Assembly: GCA_038256565.1 (NCBI GenBank)
Contig: JBBSKG010000070.1
Coordinates: forward strand, 1 to 14,346
From: JACOTK01 sp038256565
GTDB taxonomy: Bacteria > Actinomycetota > Acidimicrobiia > Acidimicrobiales > CADCSY01
DNA: 14,346 nucleotides
Direction: 5' to 3'
Below are positions 1-5,624 of this stretch, piece by piece. Numbering within the stretch: the first letter of the stretch is position 1; every line of letters begins with the position of its first letter. The notes under the pieces were generated by a model, which was not told where the DNA came from, made no database searches, and saw only the letters and a list, made by a program, of their open reading frames with translations. A program made the position numbers and the translations under genes.

Positions 1-294
1 ACAACTAACGAGATTGCTCGCAACGTCTCAGAAGCTGCAAGGGGCTCCTCTGAGATTGCAGAGAACATCGGTTCGGTTGCCGGTGCCGCAAGAGCAACGA
101 CCGAAGGAGCCGCGGCGATTCAAGATGCGGCCGTTGGACTTGCCGATATTGCTAAGCAGCTGTTGAGCGTGGTCGGTATGGCCGACGGCAGTAGTAGCCG
201 GCCAAATGGTTCAGACTTTGGGGGTGGCGGGCACGGGTCACATGAGCAGACCCATGAAGAGCCGGCGATGGCAGCCCAGTCGTCTGTTTGGTAG
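1..294 (+). CDS. Methyl-accepting chemotaxis protein, C-terminal fragment (5' end outside window)
   Basis: Frame 1 is open from the first base to a TAG at 292-294 and gives the last 97 residues of a chemoreceptor. It begins TTNEIARNVSEAARGSSEIA, which matches the C-terminal descending helix of the signalling hairpin and aligns without gaps to the same part of the complete receptor at 450-1988 (TTNEVARSVSSAAVGSSEIA). The methylation-helix-like coiled coil ends near residue 60. It is followed by a tail of about 37 residues rich in Gly, His, Ser and Glu that has no counterpart in the neighbouring receptor. No CheR-docking pentapeptide of the NWETF type is present at the end. The sensor, membrane segments and hairpin tip lie upstream of the window. 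The gene is followed by a strong terminator, so it is probably transcribed separately from the next receptor. The identity as an MCP is secure from homology to the neighbour; the ligand is unknown. Confidence 0.9.
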   Translation, partial: TTNEIARNVSEAARGSSEIAENIGSVAGAARATTEGAAAIQDAAVGLADIAKQLLSVVGMADGSSSRPNGSDFGGGGHGSHEQTHEEPAMAAQSSVW

Positions 295-316
295 CTCATT
301 AGAAAACCCAAACTAT

Positions 317-360
317 TCAAGAACAAAGGGCAGCCCCTTCGGGCTGCCCTTTGTTCTTGA
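317..360 (+). terminator. Rho-independent terminator with a 20-bp perfect stem
   Basis: Positions 317-336 and 341-360 are exact reverse complements, giving a 20-bp stem closed by the tetraloop CTTC (337-340). The stem core is GC-rich (GGGCAGCCC and complement) and its outer part is A-rich on the 5' side and T-rich on the 3' side. It therefore carries its own U-tract (CTTTGTTCTT) and could also act on transcripts from the other direction. It lies 22 nt after the stop codon of the upstream receptor gene and 89 nt before the next start. Confidence 0.9.
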
Positions 361-449
361 GTTCGAACCCTTGAATATCAGGCAAGGGTGTCGACGGGAG
401 GGCTAGAGGATTGCGGTAGCAACCAATTCGATGTGGAGAGGAGCCCAAG

Positions 450-1988
450 ATGTTGGGTCACACAAAAATCAAATGGACCATTAGGCAGAGGCTCGTTGCG
501 GGCTTTTTAAGCGTCGTGATGATGTTTGGTGTCTTGATGGTTTTCCAAATTAGAGAGATCGGCCAAGTTAATGAGGCCGGGAAGATTCTCTACGAACAGA
601 ATTATCAAAAGGCTGAGTTGGCTTATGAAGCCGATATAAATCTACTTCGTATTAATCAGGCTCTTTTGCATTCCTTTTTGGCAGTAGATGCTGTTGCTGT
701 GGAAGAGCAGGAGCAGATTATTGCAGAACAAGAAAAAGAACTAGAGAAAAACCTAAAAGGTTTTCGTGCCCTAGCCATTCCAAGCCAGATTCCTTTAATT
801 GAAGTTTTGGAGTCTGAGGATAGAGAGCTGGTTCAAACTATGAAGGAGACTCTTGAGCTAGTGGAGGCTGGTCGTATCGATGAAGCGAAGGAAATGAACC
901 GAACCACTGTGCGGCCAATTATTGATCGTTTCAATGAGGACATTTTAAAACTTATTGAAAATGTTGATGAGCGGTCTGTGATTCGCTACAACGAAGCAAA
1001 GGCAACGTACGAAGATTTCATAAAATTTAGTCTTATCGGGTTGGCCCTGGTCACTATGACGGCTATAGCAATTGCACAGTTGATATCTCGAAATGTTTCG
1101 AACAGGGTAGCTAAGAGTACATCAGAAATGATCCTGTCATCTTCAGAATTGGCAAGCGTCTCTTCACGGCTTCGATCGAATTCTGAGATGACTGCAGCAC
1201 AATCAACTCAGGTTGCATCGGCCGCTGAAGAAGTATGTGCAAACGTGTCAACGATGGCCGCTGCCATGGAGGAGATGACGGCGTCTGTGCGAGAAATTGC
1301 AAGGAGTGCCGGAGAGGCTTCAAGCGTGGCTAAAAACGCTGTAGGGGTTGCGGCGCACACCAATGCAACGGTAAGCAAGCTTGGTGACAGTTCCGCCGAG
1401 ATCGGCGAAGTTATCGCTGCTATTACCTCAATTGCGGAGCAAACAAACTTGCTGGCCTTGAATGCAACGATTGAGGCTGCACGTGCGGGAGAAGCGGGTA
1501 AGGGCTTTGCTGTGGTGGCAAACGAGGTGAAAGAACTCGCTAAGGAGACGGCAAAGGCTACTGAAGATATAACGGGCAAGATCGCTTCTATTCAGGCCGA
1601 TACCGGTGGTGCAGTGGATGCCATTGGAGAAATCAGCTCGATTATCACACAGATCTCTGATATCCAAAGCAGCATCGTGACAGCCGTTGAAGAACAACTG
1701 ACGACCACCAACGAAGTTGCGCGCAGCGTTTCGAGTGCCGCTGTTGGATCATCTGAGATCGCAGAGAGCATTGTGAATGTGGCTGATACTGCACACATGA
1801 CAAGCCAAGGAGCGGGCTCGATTCAAGATGCTGCAACTGTTATTGCGAGTATGGCTCATCATTTGGAGGCACTGGTTGGTTCCATCAAGAAAGTTGGTAG
1901 CCCACGTAATACTTCAGCCATTGGTCGCCTTAAAGGTAAGCCCAATGAGGCACGTAAGGATGATGACAAGCCAGCCTTGGTTAAGTAA
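450..1988 (+). CDS. Methyl-accepting chemotaxis protein, four-helix-bundle sensor type, no HAMP
   Basis: A transmembrane chemoreceptor of 512 residues. A short cytoplasmic N-terminus is followed by TM1 (about 15-34), a helical extracytoplasmic domain (about 35-188, consistent with a 4HB-type sensor), TM2 (about 191-213) and the cytoplasmic signalling coiled coil. The hairpin tip that contacts CheA and CheW is at about 329-360, with EQTNLLALNATIEAARAGE and GKGFAVVANEV. Ala/Glu/Gln/Ser-rich helices that could be methylated flank it. No HAMP signature (conserved Pro after TM2, Gly-Asp-Leu end) follows TM2, and the signalling helix seems to continue straight from the membrane. The tail from 481 is Lys/Asp-rich and disordered, without an NWETF-type CheR tether. 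The start is supported by GGAGAGGAG 8-16 nt upstream. The sensor-coding half is much more AT-rich than the rest. cheA lies 109 nt downstream with no terminator between, so co-transcription is plausible. Confidence 0.95.
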   Translation: MLGHTKIKWTIRQRLVAGFLSVVMMFGVLMVFQIREIGQVNEAGKILYEQNYQKAELAYEADINLLRINQALLHSFLAVDAVAVEEQEQIIAEQEKELEKNLKGFRALAIPSQIPLIEVLESEDRELVQTMKETLELVEAGRIDEAKEMNRTTVRPIIDRFNEDILKLIENVDERSVIRYNEAKATYEDFIKFSLIGLALVTMTAIAIAQLISRNVSNRVAKSTSEMILSSSELASVSSRLRSNSEMTAAQSTQVASAAEEVCANVSTMAAAMEEMTASVREIARSAGEASSVAKNAVGVAAHTNATVSKLGDSSAEIGEVIAAITSIAEQTNLLALNATIEAARAGEAGKGFAVVANEVKELAKETAKATEDITGKIASIQADTGGAVDAIGEISSIITQISDIQSSIVTAVEEQLTTTNEVARSVSSAAVGSSEIAESIVNVADTAHMTSQGAGSIQDAATVIASMAHHLEALVGSIKKVGSPRNTSAIGRLKGKPNEARKDDDKPALVK

Positions 1989-2082
1989 CTGACCCTTTAG
2001 TGACGACGTTCTGGTTTTGATTCCTTGAATATTTGTTGGTTAGTCCGACAGGACACGACAACAAGTGGTGCGCAATCTCTAT

Positions 2083-2089
2083 GGGAGGG
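2083..2089 (+). promoter_or_regulatory. Shine-Dalgarno sequence deciding the cheA start
   Basis: GGGAGGG lies 8 nt before the ATG at 2098. The frame is also open from a GTG at 2065, but that codon has no comparable ribosome site. The extra 11 residues it would add do not resemble the CheA N-terminus, so the ATG at 2098 is preferred. Confidence 0.75.
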
Positions 2090-2097
2090 CAGAGAGC

Positions 2098-4461
2098 ATG
2101 AGTGAGATGGATGAAGTCGTTCAGGAGTTCCTGGTTGAGAGCTATGAGAATCTCGACCAACTTGATCGAGATCTAGTAAGTCTTGAAGACAATCCAAGTG
2201 ATTCTGACACCTTGGGAAGCATCTTCCGAACGGTGCATACCATCAAGGGAACTTGTGGTTTCTTGGGGTTCAGTAAGCTTGAAGCCGTTACTCATGCAGG
2301 CGAAAACCTACTGAGTGCTCTTCGAGAGGGTGAGCTAACGATCAATCCTTCGATTGCTAGTGGTCTCTTGGCCCTTGGCGATGCGACCCGAGAGATGCTT
2401 GCATCTGTTGAGTCCACTGGCGCTGAAGGTAATGGTGATTACTCCGAACTCGTTGTAAGACTTACCGCCTTACGTGCTGGAGAGACGGTGAGCGAAGCTG
2501 TCGATTCCACCGCTACTGAGGTGTCAGAGCTGGTTGGCGAAATCACTGAAACCGATACGCCTACTGGGTCTCGTCTTGGTGACATCCTTATTGATGAAGG
2601 AAGGGTGACGCCTCAAGACGTTGAGCTTGCGGTCACCGAACAGTCTCTTGGAGATGAGCGTCCGATTGGAGCAATCCTTATGGAACATGGTGTTGCAGGT
2701 TCTGAGGCCGTTGGCGAAGCCCTACAAAGCCAAGCGGAATTGCGAGGTGGAGGAGGGGTCTCTGAGGGTTCTATCCGTGTTGATGTTGGTTTGCTAGACG
2801 GCTTGATGAACTTGGTCGGCGAGTTGGTGCTTGCTCGCAATCAAATTCTCCAGCTTGTGGCCAACGAGCAGGACAATGACTTTCATGCACCAGCTCAGCG
2901 ATTGAATCTCATCACTACAGAGTTGCAAGAAGGGGTCATGAAGACTCGAATGCAACCAATAGGTACGGTTTGGGGACGCTTTCCCAGAGTGGTACGTGAC
3001 CTTGCCTTGAGCTGTGGCAAACAGGTTCGCATTGATATGGAAGGCGCCGAGACTGAACTCGACAAGACCATTATCGAGGCCATTAAAGACCCGTTGACAC
3101 ACTTGGTGCGCAACTCGATTGATCATGGAATCGAGAGTCCTGATGATCGGGCTTCTATTGGTAAGCCTCGCGAGGGTCGCCTCACCATGCGAGCCTTCCA
3201 CGAAGGTGGACAGGTAATCATTGAGATAAGTGACGATGGTGGCGGTATCAACCCGATCAAGGTTCGTGATCGAGCGGTTGAGCGAAGCATTATTTCTGCC
3301 GATCAGGCCGCACGTATGACTGAGCGCGAACTGCTAAATCTCATCTTCTTGCCGGGTTTCTCAACAGCTGCAGCTGTTACCAATGTTTCAGGCCGAGGCG
3401 TTGGTATGGATGTTGTTAAGACCAACATCGAACGAATTGGCGGCACTGTCGATGTGCATAGTGAAATTAGCCGAGGCACTACCTTCAAGGTAAAAATTCC
3501 ACTAACGCTTGCCATCATTCCCGCCCTTGTCGTTACTTGTGGGGGCGATCGCTATGCCATTCCTCAAATCAGCTTGCTTGAGCTCCTTCGCCTTGAAGGC
3601 GATCAGGCTCGACAGGGAATTGAGTTCATTCATGGTGCACCGGTATACCGATTGCGTGGACGATTGCTGCCAATAGTTGATCTGGGTGATCAGTTACGGG
3701 GTGGTACAGGTAGCGAGCAAGGAGTCAACGAAGACCAGGATGTGGTCAACGTGGTTGTGCTCCAAGCCGACGACCGCCAATTTGGTTTGATTGTTGATGA
3801 CATCAATGACACCCAAGAGATTGTTGTCAAACCCCTTGGTTTGCAAGTGAAAGATGTCCCTATCTTTGCGGGTGCCACAATCATGGGCGACGGGTTGGTT
3901 GCGCTCATTCTTGATGTCCTTGGCATTGCCCAACAATCTGGCGTGGTCACCGAGGCACGTGAACGTGCGTTGCTTGAGCAGTCGACAAATCTTACCGATT
4001 TGGCAGATAATCGCCAGACACTTTTGTTGGTTAGCGTTGGTGATGATCGACGTGTAGCGGTTCCACTGTCAGAGGTTTCTCGTCTCGAAGAGTTCCCACG
4101 TACGGCATTGGAGCGCTCAGGCATGCACGATGTTGTTCAGTATCGAGAGGAGATTCTTCCCTTGGTGCATCTTGCTGATGTGCTTGGTATGGGTGCGTAT
4201 TTCCCAACATCCGAAGAGGGTTCGGCTGAAGACGAAATGATCAACGTCGTTGTGTATTCCTATCGAGGTCACAGCGTGGGGCTAATGGTTGGTGCAATTC
4301 TCGACATCGTCGAGGAGCAGCTAACCGTGGGTCCCGATGGACGACTACCGGCCTCGGTTGTGGTGCAGGGTCGGGTGACCGACTTGATCGACACCAACGC
4401 AGCGGTGGAGTCAATGCAACTATTCGATAATGAGCGGGCCTTTCAGGCTCAGGGGGTTTAG
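2098..4461 (+). CDS. cheA: Chemotaxis histidine kinase CheA with MshEN-like linker and two P5 domains
   Basis: CheA autophosphorylates on a histidine in response to receptors and passes the phosphate to CheY and CheB. Numbering is from the ATG at 2098 (787 residues). P1/HPt covers about 1-125, with the acceptor His47 in FRTVHTIKG. Residues 157-215 are not a P2 domain but a pair of RLGDILIDEG-like repeats resembling MshEN. P3 dimerisation lies around 225-285. The HATPase P4 domain has N box HLVRNSIDHG (335-344), G1 DDGGG (379-383), F box FLPGFST (417-423) and G2 GRGVGMD (432-438), all intact. Two CheW-like domains follow: P5a about 471-612 and P5b about 638-775. The usual CheA has one P5 and about 650 residues; the second P5 accounts for most of the extra length. 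cheW begins 3 nt after the stop, indicating an operon. All catalytic residues are present, so it should be active. Confidence 0.97.
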   Translation: MSEMDEVVQEFLVESYENLDQLDRDLVSLEDNPSDSDTLGSIFRTVHTIKGTCGFLGFSKLEAVTHAGENLLSALREGELTINPSIASGLLALGDATREMLASVESTGAEGNGDYSELVVRLTALRAGETVSEAVDSTATEVSELVGEITETDTPTGSRLGDILIDEGRVTPQDVELAVTEQSLGDERPIGAILMEHGVAGSEAVGEALQSQAELRGGGGVSEGSIRVDVGLLDGLMNLVGELVLARNQILQLVANEQDNDFHAPAQRLNLITTELQEGVMKTRMQPIGTVWGRFPRVVRDLALSCGKQVRIDMEGAETELDKTIIEAIKDPLTHLVRNSIDHGIESPDDRASIGKPREGRLTMRAFHEGGQVIIEISDDGGGINPIKVRDRAVERSIISADQAARMTERELLNLIFLPGFSTAAAVTNVSGRGVGMDVVKTNIERIGGTVDVHSEISRGTTFKVKIPLTLAIIPALVVTCGGDRYAIPQISLLELLRLEGDQARQGIEFIHGAPVYRLRGRLLPIVDLGDQLRGGTGSEQGVNEDQDVVNVVVLQADDRQFGLIVDDINDTQEIVVKPLGLQVKDVPIFAGATIMGDGLVALILDVLGIAQQSGVVTEARERALLEQSTNLTDLADNRQTLLLVSVGDDRRVAVPLSEVSRLEEFPRTALERSGMHDVVQYREEILPLVHLADVLGMGAYFPTSEEGSAEDEMINVVVYSYRGHSVGLMVGAILDIVEEQLTVGPDGRLPASVVVQGRVTDLIDTNAAVESMQLFDNERAFQAQGV

Positions 4462-4464
4462 ACC

Positions 4465-4914
4465 ATGAGTGAACAGAGCCAGTACTGCACCTTCATGCTA
4501 GATGACCTGTTGTTTGGGGTAGAGGTACAACAGGTACAAGAGGTAATTCGATTTCAGAATCTGACTCGGGTTCCGCTTGCCTCCAACGTGGTTAACGGCC
4601 TTATCAACTTGCGTGGCCAGATTGTGACAGCGCTTGATCTGCGCCGACGACTTAGTCTGCCGGATCGTCCGGAGGGTGAACTGCCCATGAATGTGGTCAT
4701 TCGTACCGAAGGCGATCTCGTCAGCTTGTTGGTAGATGAGATTGGTGATGTCGTTGAGGTAGATGAGGCGCTTTTTGAGCGCCCGCCAGACACGCTCAGC
4801 GGTGTTGCGCGTGATCTAATCACCGGTGCTTACAAGCTTGAAAGTCGCTTGCTCTTGGTACTCGATACCTCTAAAGCGGTATCGCTCAATGGTATGACGC
4901 TCGCCCTCACTTAG
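4465..4914 (+). CDS. cheW: Chemotaxis coupling protein CheW
   Basis: A single-domain CheW of 149 residues, the usual length for the family. It bridges chemoreceptor tips to the P5 domain of CheA in the cytoplasmic array. The typical features are visible: an N-terminal strand YCTFMLDDLLFGVEV, the ligand-helix VQEVIRF, the conserved GLINLRGQIVTALDLRRRL loop and strand (about residues 45-63), and the second-subdomain motif VSLLVDEIGDVVEV (about 87-100). The start ATG is 3 nt after the cheA stop, with AGGGGG upstream inside the end of cheA, so the two genes are co-transcribed and probably translationally coupled. The next gene downstream has its own promoter-like box and is unrelated to chemotaxis, so the che transcript probably ends soon after this gene, although no clear hairpin is visible. 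Confidence 0.96.
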   Translation: MSEQSQYCTFMLDDLLFGVEVQQVQEVIRFQNLTRVPLASNVVNGLINLRGQIVTALDLRRRLSLPDRPEGELPMNVVIRTEGDLVSLLVDEIGDVVEVDEALFERPPDTLSGVARDLITGAYKLESRLLLVLDTSKAVSLNGMTLALT

Positions 4915-4969
4915 ATACCTTGCGTTAGAAGTTCTGGTGTTGTGGTGATGGCTGGCCGCTCTCGTGGGT

Positions 4970-4975
4970 TATACT
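4970..4975 (+). promoter_or_regulatory. -10 box of a candidate leaderless promoter for vapB
   Basis: TATACT at 4970-4975 matches the -10 consensus in 5 of 6 bases and lies 7 nt before the ATG at 4983. Transcription would therefore start at or next to the start codon. No Shine-Dalgarno sequence precedes this ATG, which fits leaderless translation. No good -35 element is seen at the expected distance. Confidence 0.55.
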
Positions 4976-4982
4976 TAGTGGT

Positions 4983-5213
4983 ATGACTTATCGCGTTGGT
5001 GCCAAGGGGCAGGTCGTCATTCCCAAGGAGCTGCGAGACCAGCTCGGGATCGAACCAGGCGACGAGGTCAACTTCTGGCTCCACGATGACCACGTTGCTG
5101 TCCGCCCCGCCGATCATCGCCGACCGCTCCGCGGGCGCTTCCGGGGCTCGGCATTGACCCACGAACTCGAACGTGAACGGGCCGCTGACCGGGCCCGCGG
5201 AGCTACCCCGTGA
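4983..5213 (+). CDS. vapB: VapB-type antitoxin, SpoVT/AbrB DNA-binding domain
   Basis: A 76-residue protein whose first 47 residues match the AbrB/MazE swapped-hairpin fold, with the signature KGQVVIPKELRDQLGI followed by PGDEV. This domain dimerises and binds the operator of its own promoter. The remaining 30 residues (HRRPLRGRFRG onward) are basic and probably disordered; in VapBC systems this part wraps the toxin and blocks its active site. The stop codon overlaps the GTG start of the toxin gene by 4 nt (GTGA), a typical toxin-antitoxin arrangement. By family precedent the promoter just upstream should be autorepressed by the VapBC complex. Local GC is clearly higher than in the preceding che genes, consistent with an acquired module. 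Confidence 0.92.
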   Translation: MTYRVGAKGQVVIPKELRDQLGIEPGDEVNFWLHDDHVAVRPADHRRPLRGRFRGSALTHELERERAADRARGATP

Positions 5214-5596
5214 CAGTCGTCCTCGATTCGTGGGCGGTCCTCCGCTACCTGGAAGACGACGGCCCTGCGGCCGGGGCCGTTAGTGACCGGCTCGGCCGGG
5301 AGACGCCACTGATGTCGTGGATGAATCTCGGTGAGGTCCACTACGTCCTGCGACGACTCCACGGCGAAGAAGCCGCCACTGAGACGGTTCGGGATCTGCG
5401 CGATGTGATCGACGCTCGACTCCCTGACGAGCGCCTCGTCGTCGAAGCCGCCCGGATCAAGGCCGACTACCCGATGGCCTACGCCGACGCTTTCGCTGCA
5501 GCGCTCACTGTCGCGAGCGACGCCACCCTCTGGACCGGCGACCCCGAACTCCTCGTCGAGGGATCGTCGTGGCGCTGGCTGGACCTCCGGGACTAA
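5210..5596 (+). CDS. vapC: VapC-type toxin, PIN-domain ribonuclease
   Basis: A 128-residue single PIN domain, the normal size for VapC. VapC toxins are Mg-dependent RNases that usually cleave tRNA or rRNA and stop translation when the antitoxin is lost. The acidic residues that bind metal are visible: Asp6 in VVLDSWAVL, Glu42 in NLGEVHYVL, Asp93 in YADAFAAAL and Asp111 in WTGDPEL. All four are intact, so the toxin should be active. The start is GTG at 5210, overlapping the antitoxin stop by 4 nt, which implies translational coupling. The gene ends 28 nt before the convergent stop of the kinase on the minus strand. One sampled line of the gene (5221-5280) is 44/60 G+C. The RNA target cannot be read from the sequence. 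Confidence 0.93.
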   Translation: MTVVLDSWAVLRYLEDDGPAAGAVSDRLGRETPLMSWMNLGEVHYVLRRLHGEEAATETVRDLRDVIDARLPDERLVVEAARIKADYPMAYADAFAAALTVASDATLWTGDPELLVEGSSWRWLDLRD

Positions 5597-5624
5597 AGGC
5601 AGGGCACGATCGATTTAGAACAGT

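Noticed and set aside
1089..1200. HAMP domain in the complete receptor
   Set aside because: No conserved Pro after TM2 and no Gly-Asp-Leu-type end; the stretch reads as a continuous Ser/Ala-rich coiled coil.
1989..2097. Promoter for cheA
   Set aside because: TTGATT at 2017-2022 has no convincing -10 at 16-18 nt (TTAGTC); too weak to annotate, and readthrough from the receptor gene is equally possible.
5597..5624. Bidirectional terminator between vapC and the convergent kinase
   Set aside because: The 28-nt gap contains CGATCG but no stem long enough, and no T-tract in either direction.
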